Below, one piece after another: positions 11,381 through 24,402 of a DNA stretch of 64,000 bases. This DNA comes from Actinomucor elegans (taxonomy: Eukaryota > Mucoromycota > Mucoromycetes > Mucorales > Mucoraceae). The position numbers were made by a program, and so were the translations under genes. The notes beneath the pieces were generated by a model. The model was not told the origin of the DNA. It did not search any database and saw only the letters and a program-made list of their open reading frames with translations. The stretch's first letter is position 1, and every line of letters begins with the position of its first letter. The stretch spans positions 3,410,001-3,474,000 of the forward strand of contig JAMSLZ010000002.1 of assembly GCA_026027325.1 (NCBI GenBank), given 5' to 3'.

Positions 11381-11627
11381 TTAATAATAAAAAAAAAAAA
11401 ATGCAAGGGAAAAAAGATAGATTTAGTTCATACGGTGAGAAAAAAGCCCTATTCACATGCGCGCCTATTTGAAAGTATGACAGTCTCTAGTTTACCTATG
11501 AAATGAGATCGGGCCTAAGAACTCTTTTAATGATTGGGACTTGTCTTTTATCCTGCTATTCACGTCACTAATGAAAATTAATGCTTCTAATTGGCTTAAC
11601 TGTAAAAATCCAAAGCTTCAGCTTTTT

Positions 11628-11651
11628 AAAAAAAAAAAAAAAAAAAAAAAA
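11628..11651. repeat. Poly(A) tract, 24 nt
   Basis: Uninterrupted A run in the divergent promoter region between the RING/TRAF gene and the HMG-like gene, about 145 bp upstream of the latter's ATG. Such tracts disfavour nucleosomes, so a promoter role is possible. Confidence 0.7.
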
Positions 11652-11796
11652 CGCGCAAGGTTAAAAAAGTGAGATTTTTTATTATAGGAAAAAATCTTCT
11701 TTTACTTGTTATCTATATAAACTTATAAAAACTACTTACTTTTTAACAAAAAGTACTTTTTTTATAACTTTCATATCTTGCAAAACTTTTTTCATA

Positions 11797-12410
11797 ATGG
11801 CCAAAGAGAGAATTTCCAAGAAGTCCCGTAAGTTTTATTATACCTATAGTTATGCTGTGTCCTTTTAATGGATGCTTTGGTAAAGAAGTCTAAAAAAAAG
11901 CGTGTCACTAACCGTAAATTTTCGTGTGATGTACGTGATTTATAACAATAGCCAAGAAGTTGTCCCCATACAACATGTTCATGAAGGTAAAAAGGCTCTT
12001 TAATTCATCTTATCACTTTGTAAATACTAAATGATCTTTATAGTCTGAACTTATTAAGGTTAAGGAAGCTAACGCTGGTATCACTCACAAGGATGTAAGT
12101 ATCTTGTTCTTTCATTATGGGAAATCGTATTCTTACGCGTCAATTCGTTTGACCGTATGAAAGACGATCCTTTTTCTTATGAATCAACTAACGCGATATC
12201 TTTTTTCTGTGGAAATATAGGCTTTCAAGATGGCTGTAAGTCTATAAAAATTTTTTCTTAAAAAAAGTACCCAACTAACTGAGGTTTAATGTAATACAAT
12301 AGGCTCAAAACTGGGCCAAGTCTACTGAAAACCCCAAGAACAAGAAGGAAGACAAGAAGGAAGATAAGAAGGAAGACAAGAAGGAAGAGAAGGCTGACTC
12401 CAAGAAATAA
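11797..12410 (+). CDS. Small HMG-box/YABBY-like chromosomal protein with acidic-basic tail
   Basis: Five exons: 11797-11827, 11952-11986, 12044-12094, 12221-12235 (15 nt) and 12303-12410; 240 coding nt, 79 residues. The core (KKLSPYNMFMKSEL, then ITHKDAFKMAAQNW) matches the short HMG-box-like domain shared by fungal small HMG proteins and plant YABBY C-termini, including the PYN-MFMK start and the final Trp. The tail consists of repeated KKED units and should be highly charged and disordered. It is probably an abundant DNA-bending or chromatin protein. The 15-nt exon encodes AFKMA in the middle of the conserved domain, flanked by a GT donor and AG acceptor in phase. The gene converges with DAD3, with 98 bp between stops. 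Confidence 0.78.
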
Positions 12411-12508
12411 AGTAGTTCTTTATATTTTTTTTCTTTAATAAAACACATTATAGGCTATAATACAAAACGCGCTTTACATATATATATATATATATACATT
12501 AATTGTTT

Positions 12509-12796
12509 CTAAAAACTGGGTCTATTGGTACCTTCTTCTTTATCATAAAACTTGTTTGCATATACAGATGCTTTAAAGAAAGTGAACACAAGAGACATTT
12601 TCTGTTCAACTTTTCGTAGCTTTTCAATCATTAAGACAATTTCGTTATCATTGACTTTGGCCACGGCCGCATTGATCTAGTAAGGATTGAGTAATCTATT
12701 TGTATGGTTGCTGTTCTCTCACGTTTTTCATACTTTGTTTATGTTTTCCACTAGTAATTCTGCCTCACCTATTATGGCATCTTCAAAGGTTCGCAT
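12509..12796 (-). CDS. DAD3: DASH complex subunit Dad3-like
   Basis: Two exons: 12734-12796 and 12509-12676; 231 coding nt, 76 residues. It is a short all-helical protein: a first helix near EAELLVENINKINAAV, and the family's most conserved part LRKVEQKMSLVFTFFKASVYAN, which resembles Dad3 (LREMERKxxLVxTLxKxSVYS type). DASH/Dam1 complexes couple kinetochores to microtubule ends in fungi. The length is close to Dad3 of other fungi (about 80-95). The ATG at 12796 gives a short N-terminus; an extra upstream exon cannot be excluded, since a stop-free minus-strand stretch lies at about 12880-13170, but no in-frame ATG was found there. It is divergent from BCP1. Confidence 0.66.
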
Positions 12797-13265
12797 GGTA
12801 TACAATAGATTTGGAATCTAAGCAATTCCTTTGAGAAGATTGAGCCAAAAAAAAAAAGGAAAATAATACGTACTTTATTGGTTACTAAATAGGTATATTC
12901 AAGTTCAGTGAAAATTCGTTGTTTTTAGGTGAGCAGCTCAACACTTCATTGGGTGGCGGATAATAAAAATTAATGCAGCCAGATTGTACACAATGGCATA
13001 TCTCTTTGGATCCCTCTAGTACCCCATTGTATTGATCAACGATGATATAATTTGATTCATCAGGAAGAGTGCATATTTTCCTATATATTTCCCGAAAATT
13101 ATAATTTTTACTTGGTTTTTTATTGGTATAGACGTGATTTTGTGCAGCAAGTACCTTCTTTTAAGGCGAGAATGTCCATGTTTTTTTTGCGAGTCACTTT
13201 TTTTTTTCTTATTTCAAAAGACCAAGGAAATCTACTATCATTATCTTGCCTTAATACCACTAGAA

Positions 13266-14335
13266 ATGAGCGTCAACTTGAAAAGAAAAGCACCTGAAGA
13301 AGAAGAGGAAAAGCCACTCAAGAGAGTTGCCTCTACCTCTGGTCAAGACGGATCGGACGGTGAAGATTCTGACGATGGACTCCAAGTAAAGCATCATGAA
13401 CATGCGCGATTTGATATATATTGACTCTATTCATTAGGACATTGTTGACGTTGATTTCGACTTTTATAACCCTGACGATATCGATTATCATGCACTGAAA
13501 AAGCTACTGACACAGTTGTTTTCTTCCGATGCGGAACTATTGAATTTAGGCGACTTTGCTGATATCTTGATTGAGGAGAATCAAGTTGGCACAACTGTCA
13601 AAGTTGATGATCAAAAGTCAGATCCTTATGCCATTTTGAGTGTCATTAACTTGAATCAACAAAAGGTAAGAAAAAAGGACACCGAGAAAAAAGTGCTTTA
13701 TAGTTCCTGTTTTGACAGTTTTTTTTAAGGAAAAGGAAGGTGTAAAGCAACTGTGTACATACCTTGGTAACAAATGCCCCAAGAAGAACGAATCTACGTT
13801 AAAGGCTGTTAAACAGATTCTGTCATTGACTTCTGATAAGCACGTTGGATGGGTTGTTTCAGAACGTTTTATCAATATGCCTGTAGAGATTATGGCACCA
13901 ATGTACAATATGCTTCAAGAGGAGATCAATAACGCGATCAAGCAGGTAAATCCGTTGATAATATACACCAGATAAGATACTTAATCATATTAGAACGAAC
14001 CTTATGTATTTGAATGGTACATGTTTATTTCCAAAACATATAAAGAAGTAGAGTCTACAGCAGATGAAGAAGAGCCTACACAAAAGAAATCAAAGAGTAC
14101 TGATTCAGAAACGTTTTACTTTCAATCAGAGGACGAGATAATCACCAAATACGCTGAATATCAGTTTGATTTTAAGTTTACAAATAACGAAAAAGAACAA
14201 GCAGCAGACTCTAGACGCGCATTCTCTGATTTCGGTATTGCACCAGCTCGTAAACTATTACTAGTTCATAAATCCAAGTTTAATGATCTTGTTAAAGAGA
14301 TCACAAAGACCTGTTCATCTACTTCTGCAGTATAA
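13266..14335 (+). CDS. BCP1: Bcp1/BCCIP family protein
   Basis: Four exons: 13266-13385, 13438-13665, 13730-13945 and 13994-14335; 906 coding nt, 301 residues. It begins with a Lys/Glu/Asp-rich stretch (residues 1-40), then the BCP1 domain: DIVDVDFDFYNP, YHALKKLLTQLF, the VGTTVKVD region, the HVGWVVSERFINMPVEIMAP segment and the late EFQFDF-like region ending RRAFSDFGIAPARKLLLV. Yeast Bcp1 is a nuclear chaperone for ribosomal protein Rpl23 and is needed for nuclear export of some cargo; human BCCIP binds BRCA2 and p21. The length matches (283 in yeast). It converges with the LisH-WD40 gene, with only 26 bp between the two stop codons, so the 3' UTRs must overlap or be very short. Confidence 0.9.
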
Positions 14336-14361
14336 ATAAACACTATGTATATATATATGTT

Positions 14362-15650
14362 TTATCTGATAATAGAATCTCTTGCAGGCTTGGACCATAT
14401 TTTAACAGAATGATCATAACCAGCACTAACTAGTCCAATGTTTGAATCCAATACCAACGAACGAATCATGGCTTGATGACCTTTTAAGCTAGAAATAACA
14501 CGCCCAGTCTTGGTTTCTATAACAGAGATAGAATTATCATCTCCTCCAGATGCGTAGAAATACAATCCAGAAGGATGCCAGACATGTCTTCTAGTGGCAA
14601 ACTTGTTATCTGTAGGATGAATATAATAGTTTTGTATCTGTCTTGATTCACCAGTTGCAAACAATATAGTTCTTCCACTTTCATGATCAGTAGTGCACAA
14701 CAGCTGACTTCCATCAGATGAAACCGAGATACATATAGGCGAAAATGAAACCCAATCATCTCCTGTAGCGTTCATATTGATGCGTTTGGTTTCATCTTGA
14801 GTTAGATCGACATAGTGCAGATAGTTATCATCACGCACACCAATTACTAGCATTGTTTCGCTTGCAAAACAAATGGTTTCGACATTACCAATAAAAGGGC
14901 CCAATCGTTTCAAAAGAGCATACTGAGGCAAGCCGTTCTTATCTTCAGGTTGCGCTTGATAAATACAAACAGTTCGGTCATAAGAAGCGGTGGCGATGTA
15001 TTTACCACACACAGGTGAAAACAGTCCTCGTACTACATACTTTTGATGATCGTGTAGTCTCTGATGGATACCTGCTTTCTCGATATCATGACCAAAATCA
15101 GCTTCAAATGATGTGTCAACAAGGACACTGGTACCATCCATTGATGTAGTGAGCATCAAATGTGATAGAGTAGGATGGAACTCGATACTGAGTACAGGCG
15201 CTTGGTGATGGCGGTAGGTTCGCGGCATTACTTCAGTATTGCCGTTGCACAACATAGTGCTGATTTTCACTGTTTTATCAATAGAACTGGTAGCTAGTGC
15301 GTGTGTTCGAGGTGCTGTAGCTACTGCTAATATGTTGGTATAGTGGATATCTGGAAAATCAGATATCATCATGGTATAGTAATCATTATCACCATCCATC
15401 AACTCGTCTGACCTATTATATATGCTAAGAAAATGTACTAGTGGTGTTACACTTTTTTTTTCTTTTACCTTTGAATTTGTAATTGTGCTAGATCATTAGC
15501 AAGTTGATCATCAGAAACGCGTGTAGAATCGAGCGCATCGAGATGGCGCCGGGCTTCTCTTTTAAAAGCTTCAACTGACTCCATATAACCATGGTTTGTC
15601 AGAAACTGAAGAATCGAAGCGTGTACCTGAGGGCTTGAACTATTTGACAT
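14362..15650 (-). CDS. LisH and WD40-repeat protein
   Basis: Two exons: 15469-15650 and 14362-15412; 1233 coding nt, 410 residues. The N-terminus has a LisH-like dimerisation motif (ILQFLTNHGYMESVEAFKREA, residues about 12-32). At least six WD40 blades follow (for example HALATSSIDKTVKI, HPTLSHLMLTTSMDGTSVLV, GKYIATASYDRTVCIY, GLYFYASGGDDNSISVI and LVSAGYDHSVKIW). The domain order suits a scaffold, as in ubiquitin-ligase or RNA-processing complexes, but I could not place it in a named family (CSTF1 was considered; the N-terminus does not match). The upstream frame extends to 15692 without an ATG, so 15650 is the start. Confidence 0.8.
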
Positions 15651-17990
15651 ATTAGAAAGAAGGAAAGCTGATGAAACATCAACAGCTTCCAAGGTGTGTC
15701 ATTTATACATTTAAAGCTCCGGCAAAACCCTCCATTTCAAATGAGCTTTAAGACAGACACAGTTTCAAACACCACAAATGTAGTTTGTATATCCAATGTT
15801 TGGAAGAGGCTCTGGTCGTGATCAACATAAAAAAGTCTGTTTGCCAAAATGAAAGCGAGACAAACCCAATTACTAAAAAAATGATTCCTTAATGAAGGTT
15901 CCATGTGATGCAGCAAGTCATTAAAATAAGCACAAGCAATCAAATGAAAACATTTGACTGGGATCTGTTGAAAGATTCAAATCATTCGATCCATTTCATT
16001 TGAATTGCAAGTAATTTACAATGTATCTCTAAAACACAATATATTTATTGTAATTTAGTTGGATAAAGGCTCTAGCAGATGCAATGCTTCATTTTGGATA
16101 TGCATCACTGATCAAATGCAACATGAAACTGGAATCAGTCGAGAAATGTAAAATGTTAAAAATTGCTCTATCTCAGAGAAAACACCAAAAGCATATATGT
16201 TCTCAAGTTGATATTTCTAAAAGTTAGCACTGAAAAATGACCCTTTCAAGACTTAATCGTTTAGCAACGTTTGTTTAATATACTTAATATTATTCAAATG
16301 CACTTTTGTTAGATTGTATTGTAGATAATATACTGGAGTTATGACTGTATTTCTCAATAATACGAGTATCTGTTATACGTTTAAAGGGAAAATTTTTATC
16401 AAACCTCAATTCGGCGCATGATACTTAATTATCTCGTTTCCGTCTGAGGAAAATCAAAAAAGAAGAAAGTGGAGCAAGTGCAGAGTACTCTAGTGTGTGC
16501 GGGAGGAAAGGGAAGCCACCCAAGGAATCTTTACCCTAGGTGGAGCTTTTGCATGGCGTAGGTAATTAACTCTAAAAAGCATAGTGCATATAACTCTGCC
16601 CAACGAAGGATCTGTGAGAATTCAGTTTGGTAGGAGCGAGGACTTTGGGTGAATAGCAAATTTAAGATGAATGACAGCGGATCATCAATGACTTCAGACA
16701 TTATAAGTTAGTGGTGTATCTAGAGGCAGTGTATGAAATGGGGACTTTAGTTAAGGATTGATGAGGGCACCGAGGGCAAATTTTGTTGCGACCATCAGAA
16801 AGCCAACCAAAGCACCACTGTAGGCATCAACTTTTTTTTTTGGTTCTGGTCATAGGTAATCCAAGGATGAGGTACGTTTGTTATCTACTATTCTGGGGGA
16901 ATGTCCGTGCACTTTCTGTAAATTTTATTCATGAACAAAAATAAATAAAAAAAAGCTACTCATTAGACCAGATATACTAATGATTATCATATTACTGATT
17001 TTGCAGTTTCAAGTAATTCTTCAAATAGTTTATTCGACTTGAATATAGTATAATTTTACCATAATCCCAAGTACTACACAGTTGGAAAAATGTATACTGT
17101 AATGTACTTTATTTATGAATACTCGTAATCCCATACAAGCATATATTGTATACTGGTAGTTATATTTATGTTCTTCCAGAAGTTGGTTGACAAATGAATT
17201 CTACTCGCTTAGTATAGTAGTCTTTAATACGTTCGTTTTGAACTGGAGATTGTAATGGCGTTGATTACTGTAGCAGGGCCTACTGTTTGATTAAACATTG
17301 CATCAGTGTTATTTTCCTTCTATAATACAGTTTTATGTACGATAATAATGCACCAACGATTTATATCAATACCTATTGTAAGCACATACATGTCTTATGG
17401 GTCGAGTAACCAAAATTTAAGTGGCGATCGTATCAAATTATTATGCGGCGATACAATCAAAGACTTTCAACATGAACAGTTATATGAACATGAAACTTGA
17501 AATAAGGAAAGCAATTTGACTAGCAGCTTTAAAATATAGTTTATTAGGCAAGAGCTGCCAAAACCGATATAGAAATATCATTATGTATTGTTTCTTTGGT
17601 GACGAATATCGAAGCTGCCATTACTATGTTTTTTTCTGATACATAAACGCCAGAATATTGCTATATGGCAGGGTTGTCAGTATAAGTGCTCTAGCTCGTA
17701 TTGCCGTGTTGAATCTTGTATCGAGAAGGTTTGAAGTTTATAATAATGCATACTCATTGTCTTACTGTGAGTAGTTTTGACGTATCTCTTTATTTCTCAT
17801 CACAGTGACTCAAAGGATAAGCACGTCATTCAATATAGCACGCAACCCAAACTTCCAACACATGGCTATAAGCTACAATCGTAGCGCCCAAATTCTTGAT
17901 TCTGTCGTGTCCGTATTAAAGGCGTTTATTAAATGAAGAAGGAATGCAAATTGTTTAGTAGATACAAGAGAGGTAGTGTAATTATATAAT
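15651..17990. other. Intergenic, no supported gene
   Basis: About 2.3 kb of AT-rich DNA. One minus-strand stretch around 16757-16845 encodes a hydrophobic 25-30 residue peptide ending at a stop, but it has no start, no credible upstream exon and no family match. Nothing else coding-like was seen. Confidence 0.45.
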
Positions 17991-19237
<1,247 letters not shown>

Positions 19238-20692
19238 TTCAAAAGTTTTCTTTTAAAAAGATCTTGGTGAAAGAAAAAAAAAAAAAAAAAAAAAAAAGCG
19301 AAAAAAAAAAGTTTTCTAACCGTTTGATTGCTTGATTTCTCCAAGCAAACCAGTCCCACCGAGAAGGTCACGACGATTGAAACCCAGGCCCGTCATTTAT
19401 TTAATTAATTTTTTGAAAGGTAACCTTCTGTGTCGATTTTTCAGAGTCTTTAATCGAATCTTTTGGTTGTATAACATTTCAATTCCAGGATATAGTCTCT
19501 GATACCAAGATTTTTATAAGGAAGGGAAGTGTTATATGCATATTTCATTTTTAGCTCAAAGCTGAAGAATCAAAAAAATCAAGCAGGCTTTCCAGTAACT
19601 TATCGTGTAATTTCTCTTTGTTACCCACTTTTCAAAATTTGCACATATTTTTTTATTGAGAAATATGCTAACTTAGACGTATTCTTATTCTGAAGGAAGC
19701 CTTTACTATATGCGCATGTATATAGTTATATTTTTTATATATTTTTATATATCAAAAAATTAACCTAATGACTTAAAATCAAAAAATTTACATTAATTAG
19801 TCTATGTCCGTCTAGTTGTTGTAATAAAAACGCGTTGGAAGTATGTACCGAGGATATCGGAATTAATTCACCAACGGCCAATTACAAACTTGGAAACTGA
19901 GGATTTAAGCAGCATGATTATCATACATTAATTCTTGTCTAAGTTCGCAACAATTCATAGTTTAAACTTTTGATTTTCGGAAAAGTTATAGAAACATACT
20001 TGTTCTTTCCAAATAGTAAGGATTTATACTTATAAATTGACGTAATCAGGGACTAGATGACACTGAAGAAGCGATATCTTCCCAGTTTACAGTGATAATC
20101 GTGATCTTCGGTTCATTTTTCGGATCGCCGTAGGATATTTATCACAAAAAGCGCTCTGTATTGTCTAGCTGGATACGCCTAGTGTCGAAGAATTGTGTAG
20201 TAATTATTAAGTAGAAAAGGGGATTTTAAATCTTGCAAGAAGTTCAATAAATGTCTGAATTGTAAGAACTTTTGCCAATTGGTTCGTTTTTCCCGCCAAA
20301 AAGACTTTTTGCGTAGATCAACGTGATCTTACGTTTTTTTTTGAAAGCAGATTTAGAGTTTTGTGCTAGTACTACCGCTAATTTAGTCACAAAAACTTCT
20401 TATCTTTTGTGTATTTGGTATATATTCTAAGGTATAAAGCCTGTACAGACGAAATAAAAAGTAGTGTTTTTACAAAATCAGTCGCAATAGTTGATATAGA
20501 AAAAAAAAGTGTTTAAGCAACGTCTCTATGCATAGAACCTTTTACAAGCGAGACAAAAAAACTAAGACAATAGCGTAAAACTCCGCTTTATTTTCGTGTT
20601 CGGATTCGGGATTTTTGCTTGAATGATTATATTGATGCAAAAGGCCTCAAAGCGAGTTCTTCTGTTCAATCCAATTTCTCTTACAAGTCAAA
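19238..20692. other. Divergent intergenic region between PRMT1 and eEF2
   Basis: About 1.45 kb with no ORF of interest. It should hold both promoters. The last 50 bp before the eEF2 ATG are pyrimidine-rich (CAATCCAATTTCTCTTAC), as expected for a strongly transcribed fungal gene. No clear TATA box could be chosen among the many AT-rich stretches. Confidence 0.45.
19274..19297. repeat. Poly(A) tract, 24 nt, upstream of PRMT1
   Basis: A24 followed by GCG and A10, 37 bp upstream of the PRMT1 ATG (T-rich on the coding strand), in the probable 5' UTR or core promoter. Confidence 0.7.
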
Positions 20693-23496
20693 ATGGGTAC
20701 GTGATATAAAGCAGACATCCATCAACACAAAGAGTCGAACTAGATGGATGCATAATTTTAAACGGTTGATTCATCGATACTAACCTTTTTTTTTTATATT
20801 TCATCCTAAAAAATCCTTATCTATGAACCTTTAGTTGTAAGTAATTGAGAATTCATTAATGCATGAAGCAAAAAAAAAAAACTAAACTTGAACCTTTAAT
20901 AATAGAATTTCACTATTGAAGAAATCCGTGGTTTGATGGACAAGGTTACCAATGTGCGTAACATGTCTGTTATTGCTCACGTCGATCACGGTAAGTCTAC
21001 CTTGACCGATTCCTTGGTTTCCAAGGCCGGTATTATCTCTTCCGGTCGTGCTGGTGAGGCCCGTTTCATGGATACCCGTAAGGATGAACAAGAGCGTGGT
21101 ATTACTATCAAGTCCACTGCCATTTCCATGTATTTCCAAATGGAAAACCCTGAGGATATCAAGGAAATCAAGGGTCAAAAGACTGACGGTACCGCTTTCT
21201 TGATTAACTTGATCGATTCTCCTGGTCACGTTGATTTCTCTTCTGAAGTTACCGCTGCCCTCCGTGTTACTGATGGTGCCCTTGTTGTTGTCGATTGTAT
21301 TGATGGTGTCTGTGTCCAAACCGAGACTGTCTTGCGTCAAGCCTTGAACGAACGTATCAAGCCTGTTATCTGTCTTAACAAGGTTGATCGTGCTCTTCTT
21401 GAATTGCAATTGGGTAAGGAAGAACTCTACCAAGTAAGTATTATGACTAGGTGTTTCCTTTTTTTTTTTTTGCATTATGCTAAACTAATTTCTAGTCTTT
21501 CTCCCGTACCGTTGAATCCGTCAACGTCATTATCTCCACCTACACTACTGAAGCTCTCGGTGATTGTCAAGTCTACCCCGAAAAGGGTACCGTTGCTTTC
21601 GCTTCCGGTCTTCACGGTTGGGGTTTCACTCTTCGTCAATTTGCTAACCGTTATGCCAAGAAGTTTGGTGTTGATAAGGAGAAGATGATGGTTAAGCTTT
21701 GGGGTGATAACTTCTTCAACCCTAAGACCAAGAAGTGGACCACCAAGGATAAGGATGCCACTGGTGCTCCTCTTGAACGTGCTTTCAACATGTTCGTCTT
21801 GGACCCTATCTACCGTCTTTTCGATTCTATCATGAACTTCAAGAAGGACCAAACCAAGGTTCTCCTCGAAAAGTTGGAAGTTAACCTTGCCAATGATGAA
21901 AAGGATTTGGAAGGTAAGGCCCTCCTCAAGGTCGTCATGCGTAAGTTCTTGCCCGCTGGTGATGCTCTTTTGGAAATGATCTGTATCCATCTTCCCTCTC
22001 CCGTTACCTCTCAAGCCTACCGTTGTGCTCAATTGTACGAAGGTCCTACTGATGATGAGTGTGCTGTTGGTATCCGTGCTTGTGATCCTAACGGTCCTCT
22101 TATGCTTTACGTCTCCAAGATGGTTCCCACCTCTGATAAGGGTCGTTTCTACGCTTTCGGTCGTGTCTTCTCTGGTACCGTCCGTGCTGGTATGAAGGTC
22201 CGTATCCAAGGTCCTAACTATGTTCCTGGCTCCAAGAGTGATCTTGCTGTCAAGTCTATCCAACGTACTGTTCTCATGATGGGTCGTAACGTCGAAGCTA
22301 TCGAGGATTGTCCCGCTGGTAACATTATCGGTCTTGTCGGTGTTGATCAATTCTTGGTCAAGTCTGGTACTATCACCACCTCTGAAGTCGCTCACAACAT
22401 GAAGGTCATGAAGTTCTCTGTCTCTCCTGTCGTTCAAGTTGCTGTCGATGTCAAGAACGCCAACGATCTCCCCAAGCTCGTTGAAGGTCTTAAGCGTCTT
22501 GCCAAGTCTGATCCTTGTGTCTTGACTTTCACTTCCGACTCTGGTGAACACATTGTTGCCGGTGCTGGTGAACTCCATCTTGAAATTTGTTTGAAGGATC
22601 TTGAAGAAGATCACGCTCAAGTTCCCCTCAAGACTGGTGACCCCGTTGTCCAATACCGTGAAACCGTTACTGCTGAATCCAGCATTGACTGTCTTTCCAA
22701 GTCTCCCAACAAGCACAACCGTATCTACATGCGTGCTGTTCCTTTGAACGATGACCTCGCTAACGAAATCGATTCTGGTAAGATCTCTGCCAAGGATGAT
22801 TTCAAGGCTCGTGCCCGTATCCTCGCTGATAACTACGAATGGGATGTCTCTGAAGCCCGTAAGATCTGGTGTTTCGGTCCTGACGGTACTGGTCCCAACG
22901 TTATGGTTGATGTTACCAAGCAAGTCCAATACCTCGGTGAAATCAAGGATTCTTGTGTTGCCGCTTTCCAATGGGCCACCAAGGAAGGTCCTATTGCTGA
23001 AGAGAACCTCCGTAGCTGTCGTTTCAACATCCTCGATGTTACTCTTCACGCTGATGCTATCCATCGTGGTGGTGGACAAATCATTCCTACCTGTCGTCGT
23101 GTTGTTTACGCTTCCGTTATCACTGCTACTCCTGGTATCCAAGAACCTTACTACCTTGTTGAAATCCAATGTCCCGAAAGCGCTATTGGTGGTATCTACA
23201 GTGTTCTTAACAGACGTCGTGGTCAAGTCTTCTCTGAAGAACAAACCCCTGGTACTCCTATGATGAACGTCAAGGCTTACATGCCCGTTAACGAATCTTT
23301 CGGTTTCACTGCCGCTCTCCGTGCCGCCACTGGTGGTCAAGCTTTCCCTCAAGCCGTCTTTGACCATTGGGAAATCATGTCTGGTAACCCCATGGAAGCC
23401 GGTAACAAGGTTTACGATATCATCCGTAACGTCCGTAAGAGAAAGGGTCTTGCTGAAGATATCCCTGGTCTTGACAAGTACTACGATAAGCTTTAA
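20693..23496 (+). CDS. EFT1: Translation elongation factor 2
   Basis: Proposed exons: 20693-20696 (ATGG), 20835-20836 (TT), 20906-21433 and 21496-23496; 2535 coding nt, 844 residues, matching eEF2 (842 in yeast). It is the GTPase that drives ribosomal translocation. Visible are G1 AHVDHGKST, the switch I region with [10 protein letters not shown]3 DSPGHVDF, G4 NKVD, and the C-terminal diphthamide loop [12 protein letters not shown] with its target His. The N-terminus [15 protein letters not shown] is conserved in the family and can only be assembled with the 2-nt exon: direct joining of ATGG to the main exon meets a stop within five codons. Both flanking introns have GT-AG ends and CTAAC/CTAAAC branch-like sites. 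Strong C-ending codon bias marks very high expression, and this bias creates a long meaningless open frame on the other strand. Confidence 0.97.
20835..20836 (+). other. Proposed 2-nt microexon (TT) of eEF2
   Basis: Context is CCTTTAG, then TT, then GTAAGT. The 5' side is a good acceptor with a pyrimidine-rich tract, and the 3' side is a consensus donor. Inclusion gives ATG GTT AAT TTC (M-V-N-F), the conserved eEF2 start. Confidence 0.72.
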
Positions 23497-23960
23497 ACAG
23501 CTATTGGCAATATATATAAGATGGGGTTGAATTGATAAATAATCTAGTGCCATTTTGTTTTTTTACTCAATAAGAAATATTACAAAGAATTCTAAATAGT
23601 ATATATGTAGTATAAAATATAAAAGAAATCATTTTTTGCATTTTTTTCATCATCACTTTCTTTTTTTCTTTCTTTTTATATTGGTTCGGTATTTGATGTG
23701 GGCGAGTATAGCACGTTTGAAAAGCATTGTTAAAGATTCGCAGTTGGTATTGGTGTGCATGATATAGTTTACTACTGGTATGTAATAGATTCTGCAATCC
23801 ATTCTGAGTATGAAGTGTCAATCAGATTTGACATTTGATCAAGATCGGTCAACAGATCTATAGATTTAAATTTATAATTGTATATAATTCGTTACTAATT
23901 AGGTAGCGGTGGTGTATATGCCTTGCGTTTGAAGTAAATGACAGTTTTAATAAACACAAC

Positions 23961-23991
23961 ATGTTCATTTTGAACATGTAATACTAATCAG
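23961..23991. repeat. Dispersed repeat copy with palindromic core
   Basis: 27 nt at 23965-23991 match 41088-41114 with one mismatch (TCATTTTGAACATG then AATACTAATCAG). Positions 23961-23977 form a 7-bp inverted repeat around TTT (ATGTTCA, TGAACAT). Confidence 0.6.
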
Positions 23992-24370
23992 AGATAGCTT
24001 TTTACCATCCATTAAATCTTTAAATGATTAAATTATAGTTCACAGCAAGTCATTACGAAATGTAAGATATACTCCTTACTCTAGTTGACTAAAAATTTAA
24101 TAGATTCAACTGGTCATTATTAGCATGGATTGCTAATCTGATACGATATTTAACCAAGATCGCTCAAGAGATCTAGAGATAAAGTGAATAAATTAATCAC
24201 AAAGATTGTTGCCTTAAGTCAGCTTTCCAAACACTGTTTATTTTATTTTATTCTATTTATTTCTTATTGAAGACACACATCCTATTTTAAAAGCGTACTT
24301 TCTAAGTGAAGTACATTTGAAGTTGATTAAAATATGTATTTCTGTTATCAAATTGTCCAAAAATATAATC

Positions 24371-24373
<3 letters not shown>

Positions 24374-24402
<29 letters not shown>
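24374..24402. repeat. Poly(T) tract, 29 nt
   Basis: Uninterrupted T run in an intergenic region; likely length-variable. Confidence 0.7.

Noticed and set aside
11880..11930. Possible extra exon between HMG-like exons 1 and 2 (Lys-rich frame)
   Set aside because: Neither available acceptor gives the phase needed by the only donor of exon 1; stops follow at once.
12880..13170. Stop-free minus-strand stretch upstream of DAD3, considered as a first exon
   Set aside because: No in-frame ATG, no clear acceptor or donor joining it to DAD3, and no recognisable domain; kept only as an open question in the DAD3 entry.
16757..16845. Hydrophobic minus-strand peptide ending in a stop
   Set aside because: Only 25-30 residues, with a stop upstream and no plausible exon before it.
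20882..21475. Minus-strand open frame opposite eEF2 exon 3
   Set aside because: Same cause; no start context or domain.
22751..23263. Second plus-strand frame inside eEF2
   Set aside because: Out-of-frame shadow of the eEF2 exon.
21475..23553. Minus-strand open frame of 692 codons opposite eEF2
   Set aside because: It mirrors the eEF2 coding region. The strong codon bias of eEF2 removes antisense stops, and the product has no domain and abnormal Thr/Asp/Asn/Val composition.
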